This document shows, one piece after another, positions 6,893-15,771 of a DNA stretch of 64,000 nucleotides. Location: NCBI RefSeq assembly GCF_022867795.2, contig NZ_CP107006.1, positions 6,014,001 through 6,078,000 on the forward strand, given 5' to 3'. Made by a program: the position numbers and the translations under genes. Under the pieces are notes generated by a model that was not told the origin of the DNA, ran no database searches, and saw only the letters and a program-made list of their open reading frames with translations. Position 1 is the stretch's first letter. Each line of letters opens with the position of its first letter. Source of the stretch: Chitinophaga horti (GTDB lineage Bacteria; Bacteroidota; Bacteroidia; Chitinophagales; Chitinophagaceae).

Positions 6893-9106
6893 ATGAGAAA
6901 ATTATTGATAATCATATCTTTTGGAGTATTTCAAAGTGGATGGTTATACGCACAAAACGGAAATGGTAGCAGCAGTTTGCAGATCCCTATAGGTCGGCAA
7001 GGTTTCCATGACAATATCGACAAGGAACAAACCGAGGCCCTCAAATTTGGTAATAAAGGAGAAGCTAAGCCAGAGTTGGTAAAGGTTTCTGAAGACAGAA
7101 GCCTGAACCTACAGGTAACCAACGCCCTGATCAAACAGGTGGATGCCATGCAGGTGGACATTGAGCGCGATACCGCGCTGGACCATCGTTTGAAGGTGAA
7201 ATACCTGTCAGGCCTGCACCAGATTTTGCGTGACTATAATACTAAACGTGCTTACGGCCGCATTAAGGCTGAAGAGGCGCCCGCTATTGTGGCGGCCTAT
7301 AGCAGCATGATGAAGGCAGATATCGCCGGCAAAAGTATCGTGCCCTATATGGGCTCTCTGTCGTTTGAGGCCGGCGAGCGCCTGGTAGAGCCTTTCCAGG
7401 ACAATCCCGGTTACAAAGAGGCGAAGGTGCAGCTGTTCTCGAAATATGCGTTCGACAACCTGGAAACGATCATGCCTAAACTTGGGCCCTTTCTCGAGTA
7501 CCCGGTAACCGACTCTATTATCGCTGCCGTAGCGCGCATCAGCCCGAACCAGGTATTGACTTACGCTACTTCCTATACGCCGACAGCTTCCGCCATCCGC
7601 AGAAATAACGATCCGCTGGTGCAAACGATCGTTAGCATCGGTAAATCAAACCAGTCTATCAAAATATTACCTTTTATTGATGAAATACTCGCGGGCCGTG
7701 CGACCGTCAGCGACCTGGAAAAGGCCGTGGACAACGACGACCAGTATTTTCGCCAGATGGTAAAGACCACTATTCAGTTGCAGAAGCGTAAGGTGGACGG
7801 GGAGCAGATACTGGGTATGAAGGCCATGAATGATAACATGAGGGCTAAATCCCTCCGTTACATCCGCGAAATTAATGACCTGCATGAGGAAGGTGCCCCT
7901 GTGCGTTTCCGCATTGTAAAAGACTTTACCCCGGAAGAGCTTTACTACCTGATCGTAAATGGCCAGGAGGAATTGTATACTTCCAGCTATACGAACCACG
8001 CAGGGGCGGGCTTGTACGACCAGATGATGAGCCGTATGAAGCCGCCGCGTGGCGACAGCCTGCTCTTACTGGTAAGCTTCGATCGCTTTAAGAAATTCCT
8101 GGCGATGGCCGCGGGCTTTAATACCCTCGACCACTTCCTGAAATCCATGGCGGAGGAAAACTCCACTTATCTCATGAAAAAATTCGTGAGCAACCTGGAG
8201 AAAACCGAGGACCTTGAAGATGCGGTGGACGTGGCTAACTCGTTCGGTAGTATCCGCGACGAAAAGCTAATGACCTTCCTGCGTTCAGAAGTGCAATCCA
8301 ACCTGAGCTACGTAAGCCGTAAGAAAGACAGGCGTGGTATCGTGATTTACGAGCTGCTCAGCAGCCTTTTTGCACCTGAAGGTAAGAGCACCGATTCTGC
8401 CTGGGCAAAGCAAATGTCGGCCAAGCTGCAACTGCCGCCGATCAACCATGTGGAGTTTAGCTCTCTGCAAAGTGACAGCGGCCGCATCTACCAGCAGGTG
8501 TTCTTTTACGGCGATAAAGACGGCCAGGATTCCTACGCCAGCTTCATGGGCAACTTCCCTGGCGGCGAATGGAAAGTGCAGAAAAACGCGCACTGGACCA
8601 CAATCACCTCGTTGAAAGGCAAACCCACGACGATTTACGCTAACAACCCGATCGATGAGCCGGGTGATAAGGAAGCCATTACCAAACTGGGTCAGTACCT
8701 GGATGAGAAAGGTATTCACCCGACGATCTTCATCCACCGTGGTCACAGTTACCACGTGAACACGACGCTCGACAACCTGCAAAGCACGGCGCGCATCGTG
8801 ATACTGGGATCCTGCGGGGGGTATCATAACCTGGCCGTGGTGCTGGAAAAATCGCCGGAGGCGCACATCATTTCCTCTAAACAGGTGGGTACCCGCTGGG
8901 TGAACGAGCCGATCATCCGCAGCCTGGAAGACCAGGTACGTGCAGGTAAAAATGTGGACTGGGTAAACATGTGGGCGTCGCTCAGTAAAAAATTTGCAGG
9001 GGATGCCCGTAACAAGCCGCTGTTCGACGACTACGTGCCGCCACACAAAAACCTGGGAGCCATCTTTATCAAGGCCTACCGGCAAATTATGAAAGACGAA
9101 AAATAA
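6893..9106 (+). CDS. Exported large protein with caspase-like (clan CD) His/Cys motif at its C-terminus
   Basis: The product is about 737 residues with a signal peptide (MRKLLIIISFGVFQSGWLYA). The long middle region (about residues 60-510) is mostly helical and matches nothing I recognise. Near the C-terminus a predicted strand leads into IFIHRGHSYH (His618) and another into VILGSCGGYHNL (Cys641). This strand-His...strand-Cys layout is that of clan CD peptidases (caspases, gingipains, separase), where these two residues form the catalytic dyad. I infer a peptidase or peptidase-like domain working outside the cytoplasm. A 14-bp perfect hairpin follows, so it is probably monocistronic. The peptidase assignment is structural inference and could be wrong. 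Confidence 0.7.
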   Translation: MRKLLIIISFGVFQSGWLYAQNGNGSSSLQIPIGRQGFHDNIDKEQTEALKFGNKGEAKPELVKVSEDRSLNLQVTNALIKQVDAMQVDIERDTALDHRLKVKYLSGLHQILRDYNTKRAYGRIKAEEAPAIVAAYSSMMKADIAGKSIVPYMGSLSFEAGERLVEPFQDNPGYKEAKVQLFSKYAFDNLETIMPKLGPFLEYPVTDSIIAAVARISPNQVLTYATSYTPTASAIRRNNDPLVQTIVSIGKSNQSIKILPFIDEILAGRATVSDLEKAVDNDDQYFRQMVKTTIQLQKRKVDGEQILGMKAMNDNMRAKSLRYIREINDLHEEGAPVRFRIVKDFTPEELYYLIVNGQEELYTSSYTNHAGAGLYDQMMSRMKPPRGDSLLLLVSFDRFKKFLAMAAGFNTLDHFLKSMAEENSTYLMKKFVSNLEKTEDLEDAVDVANSFGSIRDEKLMTFLRSEVQSNLSYVSRKKDRRGIVIYELLSSLFAPEGKSTDSAWAKQMSAKLQLPPINHVEFSSLQSDSGRIYQQVFFYGDKDGQDSYASFMGNFPGGEWKVQKNAHWTTITSLKGKPTTIYANNPIDEPGDKEAITKLGQYLDEKGIHPTIFIHRGHSYHVNTTLDNLQSTARIVILGSCGGYHNLAVVLEKSPEAHIISSKQVGTRWVNEPIIRSLEDQVRAGKNVDWVNMWASLSKKFAGDARNKPLFDDYVPPHKNLGAIFIKAYRQIMKDEK

Positions 9107-9114
9107 CATACATT

Positions 9115-9146
9115 GCAAGGGGGAACAGGCAACTGTTCCCCCTTGC
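9115..9146 (+). terminator. Long hairpin after the caspase-like gene
   Basis: Bases 9115-9128 and 9133-9146 form a perfect 14-bp stem capped by a GCAA tetraloop of GNRA type. There is no T-run, so termination or 3'-end protection are both possible. Confidence 0.65.
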
Positions 9147-9185
9147 CGATTATACCGCACGACATGCAGTTTGCCTAAAAATCAC

Positions 9186-9193
9186 TAGGTTTG
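9186..9193 (+). promoter_or_regulatory. -7 element for the ABC exporter gene
   Basis: TAGGTTTG matches TAnnTTTG and lies 42 bases before the TTG start codon. No TTTG at the expected -33 position. Confidence 0.4.
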
Positions 9194-9235
9194 TAAACCA
9201 CTTTGTTATTGTTGAATACGTAATCTGAAGATAGC

Positions 9236-11005
9236 TTGGAGAATACTGCGGTTAAGAAGAAGGTTTTCGATTTTAGTTTGTTAAGGAGGGTTTTTACATT
9301 CGCCCGGCCCTATCGGCGGTCGTTTTACTTGTCCATGTTCCTTACGGTGTTGCTGGCGTTACTATCGCCGGTACGACCTTATCTTATCCAGTTGTCGGTA
9401 GACAAGTATATTTCCAACGACCTGATGCGCATGTTGCTGACGGTCACTATTTTGCAGGTGGGATTGCTGGTGATAGAAACCGTTGTGCGTTTCTTCTTCT
9501 CCTATCTCACGAACCTGCTGGGGCAATCCGTAATCAAGGATATGCGTGTGGCCGTGTATAAAAAGGTAGTGCGGCTCGACCTGGCATTCTTCGACAAAAC
9601 GCCTATCGGTACGCTTACAACGCGTACGATTAATGACATTGAGGCGATCAACGATATTTTCTCGGAGGGTATCATCTCCATCGTAGCCGATCTGCTGATG
9701 ATTGTAGCCATTCTCGGCGTGATGTTTTATGAGGACTGGCGGCTTACCCTGATCAGTCTGTCTCCTTTCCCCGTGCTTATCTTCGCGACTTACATCTTCA
9801 AAGAAAGCGTAAACAAATCCTTTCACCGCGTGCGTAACGCCGTGTCGGCCCTGAACGCCTTTGTGCAGGAGCATTTGACCGGTATGGTGGTCGTGCAGGC
9901 GTTTTCCGCCGAGAACCGTGAATATGGCAAGTTCCGCAACATCAATAAAGATCATCGCAAAGCGAACGTCGACGCTATTTTCGCTTACTCTGTATTTTTC
10001 CCGGTAGTGGAAATAATCCTGGCCATTTCTCTTGGGTTGATGGTGTGGTGGGGTGCCAATAAAGTGCTGAACTTCGAAGTGACCCAGGGCGTGATGATTG
10101 CTTTCATCATGTACCTGAACATGCTGTTTCGTCCGCTGCGTATACTAGCCGATAAGTTTAACACCCTGCAAATGGGTATGGTGGCCAGTGAGCGCGTATT
10201 CAAAGTGCTGGACAGCAACGAGTACATCGCGGATAACGGTACCAAGACCGGCGAGCACATGAAAGGTGGTATCACCTTCGATCATGTTTGGTTTGCTTAT
10301 AAAGAAGAGCGTTATGTGCTGAAAGATGTGGATTTTGACGTTAAGCCCGGCCAGACCGTGGCCATCGTTGGGCATACCGGCTCAGGTAAAACGACCATCA
10401 TCAGCATCCTGAACCGTTTGTACGAGGTGCAGAAAGGTACGATCAGCATTGATGGTGTGCCGCTGGCTGACTATAGGCTGGATGCGTTGCGCAGCAGGAT
10501 AGGCGTGGTGTTGCAGGACGTGTTTCTGTTCTCTGGTTCTATCTATGAAAATATTACCCTTCGCAACCCGGCCATTAGCAGGGAGCAGGTGGAGCAGGCG
10601 GCGAAGCTGATCGGCATGCACGAGTTTATCCTTCAACTGCCAGGCGGCTACGATTACCAGGTGATGGAGCGCGGTAGTACCCTATCGCTCGGGCAGCGCC
10701 AGCTCATCTCGTTTATCCGTGCCCTGTTATATGACCCCGCCATCCTCATCCTCGACGAGGCTACCTCTTCCGTAGATACAGAGTCAGAAATGTTGATCCA
10801 GCATGCGATCGACAAACTTATCGCCGACCGTACCGCTATCGTAATCGCTCACCGCCTGTCGACGATCAGCAAGGCTGATAAAATCATTGTGCTGGACAAA
10901 GGGGAGATCAAGGAGATGGGTAACCACGAGGAGCTGCTTCGATTGGAAGGTTTTTATCATAAGTTGTACATGATGCAGTTTAAAAAGGCGGAAAGCCAGA
11001 TTTAG
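9236..11005 (+). CDS. ABC exporter, fused membrane and ATPase domains (MsbA-like)
   Basis: The 589-residue half-transporter has an N-terminal six-helix exporter domain (about residues 20-320) and a C-terminal ATPase. The ATPase shows Walker A GHTGSGKTT near residue 380, signature LSLGQRQ, Walker B AILILDEATSSVD and the switch His in VIAHRLST. Such proteins work as dimers and flip lipids or export drugs and peptides; MsbA-type lipid A flipping is possible but cannot be told from multidrug export here. The start is TTG: an in-frame stop lies just upstream and the first ATG would remove part of helix 1. The gene stands alone between two promoters. Confidence 0.88.
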   Translation: MENTAVKKKVFDFSLLRRVFTFARPYRRSFYLSMFLTVLLALLSPVRPYLIQLSVDKYISNDLMRMLLTVTILQVGLLVIETVVRFFFSYLTNLLGQSVIKDMRVAVYKKVVRLDLAFFDKTPIGTLTTRTINDIEAINDIFSEGIISIVADLLMIVAILGVMFYEDWRLTLISLSPFPVLIFATYIFKESVNKSFHRVRNAVSALNAFVQEHLTGMVVVQAFSAENREYGKFRNINKDHRKANVDAIFAYSVFFPVVEIILAISLGLMVWWGANKVLNFEVTQGVMIAFIMYLNMLFRPLRILADKFNTLQMGMVASERVFKVLDSNEYIADNGTKTGEHMKGGITFDHVWFAYKEERYVLKDVDFDVKPGQTVAIVGHTGSGKTTIISILNRLYEVQKGTISIDGVPLADYRLDALRSRIGVVLQDVFLFSGSIYENITLRNPAISREQVEQAAKLIGMHEFILQLPGGYDYQVMERGSTLSLGQRQLISFIRALLYDPAILILDEATSSVDTESEMLIQHAIDKLIADRTAIVIAHRLSTISKADKIIVLDKGEIKEMGNHEELLRLEGFYHKLYMMQFKKAESQI

Positions 11006-11216
11006 TCTTTTTTTTGACAGTAGCTGATGTTTTAACGCGTATGCCTGAAGGTTCACCTTATATCTAATTTTTTATCATTTAAGTTGATGCGATTTCCGTT
11101 GTGAAAAACTGATATAAATCAGGTTGATTTTGTGCAGTAAACATTTGATATTTACAGAATTACAGCAGTATGCCCCTTTTTTTTACACGCCGGGTCCAAA
11201 ATGAACTAAAATCTCA

Positions 11217-11224
11217 TATCTTTG
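11217..11224 (+). promoter_or_regulatory. -7 element of the ATP synthase operon
   Basis: TATCTTTG matches TAnnTTTG; the predicted start site near 11231 is just ahead of the GTG start codon of atpB at 11244. The 238-base gap before atpB holds no other recognisable feature. Confidence 0.55.
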
Positions 11225-11243
11225 CGCAAAATTTCAGAAAGCG

Positions 11244-12443
11244 GTGATTTCTTTAATCAAATCCAAATACAGACTGGTAGCCCTGATTGCGGCATTTTGC
11301 ATGGTTGGAACAACCATCGTTAGCGCCCAGCATCAACAGCACACTGACACTACGATTCATGAAGCTGACCTCGCCAACGAGGCTGGTCATGAGGCGCAAG
11401 CCCATGGCGAAGGCCATCATGAAGAAAAGAAAGGTTTTGACGCGAAAGAAGTGATTCTCGGTCACGTTAAAGATGCCCACGACTGGCACTTTTTCAGCAT
11501 CGATGATTTTCACGCCACTATTCCGCTGCCCGTAATTATCTACCATCCTGAGCGCGGTTTTACCTCGTTCATGTCAAGCGAGTTTCACCACGGTCACACT
11601 ACCTACGAAGGCTACCGCCTGCTGGACGAGCATTACATCCATGAGAAAGGCCTGGACCCTAACGTATACTCCGCTGGTAAAATCATCGAAGTGGACGAAG
11701 CGGGCATGCCTACCGGTGCTAAAATCCAGGACTGGTCAATTACCAAAAACATTACTGCCATGCTCATCGCCACGCTGTTACTGGTGTTCCTGATGATCGG
11801 CGTAGCAAATACTTATAAGAAGCGTGGTGTTAAATCCGCTCCGAAAGGTTTCCAGGGCCTGATCGAGCCGGTGATCATCTTCATCCGTGATGAGGTGGTG
11901 AAACCAAACATTCCTGGTTACCGTGCAGAGCGTTTCACTCCGTTCATTCTGACCATCTTCTTCTTTATCCTGATCAACAACCTGTTTGGCCTTTTGCCTG
12001 GTTCTGCGAACGTAACCGGTAACATCGCGGTAACGGCTGCGCTGGCGCTGTTCAGCTTCATCGCTACTTGCTGGGCATCTAACAAACATTACTGGGGTCA
12101 CATCGTGAATCCTCCGGTTCCATCATGGGTGAAGCCAATCCTGGCGCCGGTAGAGCTGATTGGTGTGTTCACCAAACCGATCTCCCTGATGATCAGGTTG
12201 TTCGCGAACATCCTGGCTGGTCACATCATCATCCTGAGCATTATTTCCCTGATATTCATATTTGGTTCACTGAACAAAGCGGCCGGTTACGGTTTCATGC
12301 CTATCTCCATCATCTTTAACCTGGTGATGATGATGCTGGAACTGCTGGTAGCCTTCATTCAGGCATTCATTTTCGCTAACCTCACAGCAGTGTTTGTGGG
12401 CCAGGCGATGGAAGGAGCGCATCACGAGGAGCATCATCACTAA
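11244..12443 (+). CDS. atpB: ATP synthase F0 subunit a
   Basis: Subunit a forms the proton half-channels beside the c-ring. The 399-residue product is longer than the enterobacterial protein because it has an N-terminal signal-like segment and a His-rich soluble stretch (HQQHTDTTIHEADL, GHEAQAHGEGHHEEKK), followed by about five membrane helices. The conserved Arg lies in ISLMIRLFANILAGH, and LVAFIQAFIFANLTAVF matches the last helix. The start is GTG, supported by the -7 element about 20 bases upstream. The C-terminus is again His-rich (EGAHHEEHHH). It is the first gene of atpBEFHA. Confidence 0.95.
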   Translation: MISLIKSKYRLVALIAAFCMVGTTIVSAQHQQHTDTTIHEADLANEAGHEAQAHGEGHHEEKKGFDAKEVILGHVKDAHDWHFFSIDDFHATIPLPVIIYHPERGFTSFMSSEFHHGHTTYEGYRLLDEHYIHEKGLDPNVYSAGKIIEVDEAGMPTGAKIQDWSITKNITAMLIATLLLVFLMIGVANTYKKRGVKSAPKGFQGLIEPVIIFIRDEVVKPNIPGYRAERFTPFILTIFFFILINNLFGLLPGSANVTGNIAVTAALALFSFIATCWASNKHYWGHIVNPPVPSWVKPILAPVELIGVFTKPISLMIRLFANILAGHIIILSIISLIFIFGSLNKAAGYGFMPISIIFNLVMMMLELLVAFIQAFIFANLTAVFVGQAMEGAHHEEHHH

Positions 12444-12479
12444 TCAAGCACATTTTTAATTTCAAATACATAATCAATT

Positions 12480-12737
12480 ATGGCACTTTTAACTGTTTTA
12501 TTGCAGGCTGCAGCTGCGTCTGGCCTGGCTAAAGCCGGTGGCGCTGTTGGCGCTGGTATTGCTGCAATCGCTGCAGGTATTGGCGTAGGTAACATCGGTA
12601 AGAGCGCGCTGGAAAGCATCGCTCGTCAGCCAGAAGCTGCAAACGACATCCGTGCAAACATGATCCTGGCTGCGGCGCTGGTAGAGGGTGTTGCCCTGTT
12701 CGGCGTTATCGCGGGTCTGCTCGCTGTTGTACTGTAA
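12480..12737 (+). CDS. atpE: ATP synthase F0 subunit c
   Basis: The 85-residue protein has two membrane helices that form the rotor ring. Helix 1 is Gly/Ala-rich (GGAVGAGIAAIAAGIGVGN). The loop carries SIARQPEA, a form of the conserved RQP contact with subunits gamma and epsilon. Helix 2 holds the proton-carrying Glu in ALVEGVALFGVIAGLL. There is no sign of a sodium-type site. It lies 36 bases after atpB and is followed by a 13-bp intercistronic stem-loop that may raise its mRNA level. Confidence 0.96.
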   Translation: MALLTVLLQAAAASGLAKAGGAVGAGIAAIAAGIGVGNIGKSALESIARQPEAANDIRANMILAAALVEGVALFGVIAGLLAVVL

Positions 12738-12747
12738 GAACAATCTT

Positions 12748-12788
12748 AATTACTGCATCCTGCGCATAGGGCAAGGGATGCAGTAATT
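12748..12788 (+). other. Stem-loop between atpE and atpF
   Basis: Bases 12748-12760 and 12776-12788 form a 13-bp perfect stem with a 15-base loop, inside the 90-base gap. No T-run follows, so read-through into atpF is expected; it may protect the 3' end of a processed atpBE message. Confidence 0.6.
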
Positions 12789-12827
12789 CTCTTAAGATCA
12801 AAGTAAATTTCTAAATATCATCAGAAC

Positions 12828-13322
12828 ATGGATCTCTTATTGCCTGCACTAGGCTTGTTTACCATTTCATTTGTCATTTTTGGCATTCTTTACCTCATCC
12901 TGAAGAAGTTCGCGTGGAAACCAATCCTGGCTGCACTGAAGGAAAGGGAAACTTCCATCGCTGATTCTATCGCTTCTGCTGAACGCGTGAAAGACGAAAT
13001 GGCGCAGATGAAAGCCGAGCACGAACACGTACTGGCTGAAGCTAAAGCAGAGAGGAGCAAGATCCTGAAAGAAGCTAAAGAAGCGAAAGATCAGATCATC
13101 AGCGAAGCTAAAACACAGGCGCAGGCTGAAGCGAAAAAGATCATCAACGAAGCTTACAACGCTATCGAAAACCAGAAGATGGCTGCCCTTACCGACGTAA
13201 AAAACCAGGTAGGCAAACTCGCGGTGGAAGTGGCTGAGAAAGTTCTGCGTAAAGAACTGGGCGGCCAGGCTGCACAGGAAGCTTACATCAAAGAGCTGGC
13301 AGGAGAAATTAAACTGAACTAA
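12828..13322 (+). CDS. atpF: ATP synthase F0 subunit b
   Basis: The 164-residue protein has one N-terminal membrane helix (LGLFTISFVIFGILYLILKK) followed by a long charged coiled coil rich in Ala, Glu and Lys (about residues 35-160). It forms the peripheral stalk, as a dimer, holding the F1 head against subunit a. Length and layout are usual for the family. It lies between two intercistronic stem-loops in the operon. Confidence 0.95.
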   Translation: MDLLLPALGLFTISFVIFGILYLILKKFAWKPILAALKERETSIADSIASAERVKDEMAQMKAEHEHVLAEAKAERSKILKEAKEAKDQIISEAKTQAQAEAKKIINEAYNAIENQKMAALTDVKNQVGKLAVEVAEKVLRKELGGQAAQEAYIKELAGEIKLN

Positions 13323-13330
13323 TTCTAAAT

Positions 13331-13361
13331 ATGCCAGGCCGGGAGTAATTTCGGCCGGCAT
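13331..13361 (+). other. Stem-loop between atpF and atpH
   Basis: Two 5-bp helices (13331-13335 with 13357-13361; 13337-13341 with 13352-13356) stack around a one-base bulge. It fills most of the gap and has no T-run. Confidence 0.5.
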
Positions 13362-13375
13362 CAGAATAAAACAAT

Positions 13376-13936
13376 ATGCAAAATCCCCGTTTAGCATCCA
13401 GGTACGCGAAGGCAGTAGTTGACCTGGCCGTCGAAAAAAATGAACTGGAAGCAGTGCATACCGATATGCAGCTGTTGAAGGCGATCTTCAAAAGCAACCC
13501 GGACGTGGTGGCCTTGCTGAAAAGCCCGATCATCAAAGCTGACAAAAAGGTGAAAATCCTTGGTGCTGTGCTGGAGGGAAAAATCAGTGCGATCACTGCC
13601 GGTTTCGTGAAACTGATCACGGAGAAAAGCAGGGAAAGCGCATTGCCGCAGGTAGCTGAAGAGGTGATCAAACAATACAACGTGATCAAAAACATCACAA
13701 CTGTAAAAATCACCACTGCCGTTCCTGTTGCGACTGAAACACTGGACGCAATCCGCCTGAAAGCCGAGCAGACTGCCGGCCGTAAGGTAACCATGGAATC
13801 TGCTGTAAACCCCGAGTTGATCGGTGGCTTTGTACTGGAAACCGGTGATCAGTTGTTCGACGCTTCTGTACAGCGCGACCTGAAAGACATTAAAAAACAA
13901 TTCCTGTCGAACATTTACGTGTCCGACATCCGATAA
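13376..13936 (+). CDS. atpH: ATP synthase F1 subunit delta
   Basis: The 186-residue soluble subunit links the F1 head to the peripheral stalk. It shows the OSCP/delta family start SRYAKAVVDLAVEKNELE, a helical N-terminal domain, and the C-terminal signature NPELIGGFVLETGDQLFDASVQRDL. Length is normal. It lies between atpF and atpA in the usual order. Confidence 0.94.
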   Translation: MQNPRLASRYAKAVVDLAVEKNELEAVHTDMQLLKAIFKSNPDVVALLKSPIIKADKKVKILGAVLEGKISAITAGFVKLITEKSRESALPQVAEEVIKQYNVIKNITTVKITTAVPVATETLDAIRLKAEQTAGRKVTMESAVNPELIGGFVLETGDQLFDASVQRDLKDIKKQFLSNIYVSDIR

Positions 13937-13943
13937 AATTTTT

Positions 13944-13975
13944 ACAACAGTCGCTGCGTAGCCGCAAGCTGTTGT
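13944..13975 (+). other. Stem-loop between atpH and atpA
   Basis: Bases 13944-13950 and 13969-13975 pair over 7 bp; the loop contains a further GC-rich helix. This is the third gap of the operon with a hairpin. Confidence 0.45.
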
Positions 13976-14022
13976 CGTTATTTTAGTTAAAACCTTAACG
14001 ACGTTTATTAAAGTTTATAATT

Positions 14023-15600
14023 ATGGTAGGTATTAAACCCGATGAAATTTCGGCGATATTACGCCAGCAACTGAGCAACTTCAACGCCTCTGCGGAGCTC
14101 GAAGAAGTAGGTACAGTGCTGCAAGTGGGTGATGGTATTGCCCGCGTGTACGGTTTGAACAATGTTCGCTCCGGTGAACTGGTTGAATTTGAAAGTGGCG
14201 TTAAAGCCATCGCACTGAACCTGGAAGAAGATAACGTGGGTGTGGTATTGATGGGTGAGCAGGGCAATATCAGGGAAGGCGCGAAAGTGCGTCGTACCGG
14301 TCAGATTGCTTCCATTAAAGTAGGTGAAGGTCTCGTTGGCCGGGTAATCAATACTCTCGGTCAGCCGATCGATGGTAAAGGTCCAATCGCTGGCGAACTG
14401 TACGAAATGCCTATCGAACGTAAAGCTCCGGGTGTAATCTACCGCGAGCCAGTTAAAGAACCGCTGCAGACTGGTATCAAAGCGATCGACGCGATGATCC
14501 CTATCGGCCGTGGTCAGCGTGAGCTGGTGATCGGTGACCGTCAGATCGGTAAAACTGCGATCTGTATCGATACCATCATCAACCAGAAAGAATTTTACGA
14601 CGCAGGTAAACCTGTATACTGTATATATGTAGCGATTGGTCAGAAAGCTTCTACCATTGCAGGTGTAATGAAAACCCTGCAGGAAAATGGCGCGATGGCT
14701 TACACTACCATCGTAGCAGCATCTGCCGCTGATCCGGCTCCTCTCCAGTTCTATGCTCCGTTCTCCGGCGCTGCAATCGGTGAGTTCTTCCGCGACACTG
14801 GCCGTCCTGCCCTGATCGTATACGATGACCTGTCTAAACAGGCGGTTGCTTACCGTGAGGTGTCCCTGCTGCTCCGTCGTCCTCCAGGCCGCGAAGCTTA
14901 TCCTGGTGACGTATTCTACCTGCACAGCCGTCTGCTCGAGCGCGCTGCGAAAATCATCGCGAAAGATGAAATCGCACGTGAAATGAACGACTGCCCGGAT
15001 TCCATCAAACACCTGGTTAAAGGTGGTGGTTCCCTGACAGCTTTGCCGATCATCGAAACTCAGGCTGGTGACGTATCTGCATACATCCCAACGAACGTGA
15101 TCTCCATCACCGATGGTCAGATCTTCCTGGAGTCGAACCTGTTCAACTCCGGCGTACGTCCTGCGATCAACGTAGGTATCTCTGTAAGCCGCGTAGGTGG
15201 TAACGCTCAGATCAAATCCATGAAAAAAGTATCTGGTACCCTGAAACTTGACCAGGCACAATACCGTGAGATGGAAGCGTTCTCTAAATTCGGTGGTGAC
15301 CTCGATGCTGCAACCAAATCCATCCTGGACCGTGGTGCCCGTAACGTGGAAATCCTGAAGCAGGCGCAGTTCAGCCCGTTCACTGTTGAAAAACAGGTAG
15401 CGATCATCTTCCTGGGTACGCAAGGTTTGCTCCGCGAAGTACCTTTGAAAAACGTGAAAGCGTTCGAAGATGCATTCCTGAACGAAATGGAAGTTCGCCT
15501 GCCGGAAGTACTGGCTGCCTTCAAAAAAGGTAACCTGGAAAAAGCTGATACCGACCGTATGGTAGCATTGGCTAACGAACTGAAACCAAGATTTGCTTAG
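14023..15600 (+). CDS. atpA: ATP synthase F1 subunit alpha
   Basis: The 525-residue product carries the nucleotide-binding P-loop GDRQIGKT, the region QKASTIAGVMKTLQENGAM, and the family signature PAINVGISVSRVGG, with the C-terminal helical domain complete. Alpha subunits alternate with beta around gamma in F1 and hold the non-catalytic nucleotide sites. A strong terminator starts 25 bases after the stop, so the operon ends here and the gamma subunit gene is not linked, unlike the common atpBEFHAG arrangement. Confidence 0.97.
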   Translation: MVGIKPDEISAILRQQLSNFNASAELEEVGTVLQVGDGIARVYGLNNVRSGELVEFESGVKAIALNLEEDNVGVVLMGEQGNIREGAKVRRTGQIASIKVGEGLVGRVINTLGQPIDGKGPIAGELYEMPIERKAPGVIYREPVKEPLQTGIKAIDAMIPIGRGQRELVIGDRQIGKTAICIDTIINQKEFYDAGKPVYCIYVAIGQKASTIAGVMKTLQENGAMAYTTIVAASAADPAPLQFYAPFSGAAIGEFFRDTGRPALIVYDDLSKQAVAYREVSLLLRRPPGREAYPGDVFYLHSRLLERAAKIIAKDEIAREMNDCPDSIKHLVKGGGSLTALPIIETQAGDVSAYIPTNVISITDGQIFLESNLFNSGVRPAINVGISVSRVGGNAQIKSMKKVSGTLKLDQAQYREMEAFSKFGGDLDAATKSILDRGARNVEILKQAQFSPFTVEKQVAIIFLGTQGLLREVPLKNVKAFEDAFLNEMEVRLPEVLAAFKKGNLEKADTDRMVALANELKPRFA

Positions 15601-15625
15601 TTTTTAAGTAAGTCTGATCATATCA

Positions 15626-15659
15626 CGCTCCCGTCACGTAGTGGCGGGAGCGTTTTTTT
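15626..15659 (+). terminator. Terminator of the atp operon
   Basis: A 12-bp stem (15626-15637 with 15641-15652, one G-T pair), a 3-base loop and seven Ts form a strong intrinsic terminator. Confidence 0.9.
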
Positions 15660-15771
15660 ATGGCGAATTTACTTCGCGAAGAAATTGATTATAGCTGACA
15701 GTGAGTCCGAGAAACGCGGTACTTGTCACGGGAATGCAGATCATTAGCAGATAATAGCGTCTGAACCTCAT
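15658..15771 (-). CDS. Small single-pass membrane protein (37 aa)
   Basis: The ATG at 15771 overlaps the TGA of the upstream gene (ATGA), the usual mark of translational coupling. The product is MRFRRYYLLMICIPVTSTAF then LGLTVSYNQFLREVNSP: a basic start, one hydrophobic helix (about residues 7-27) and a short polar tail. Its TAA overlaps the T-run of the atp terminator. No family is recognised. The overlap and the membrane-like composition are the only support. Confidence 0.45.
   Translation of the reverse strand: MRFRRYYLLMICIPVTSTAFLGLTVSYNQFLREVNSP

Noticed and set aside
11006..11243. An atpI/atpZ-like small gene before atpB
   Set aside because: The 238-base gap has no open frame with membrane-protein character; only a -7 element for atpB is convincing.
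14059..15423. 454-codon open frame antisense to atpA
   Set aside because: It lies wholly opposite a highly conserved gene and its translation shows no family features; it is a by-product of atpA codon use.
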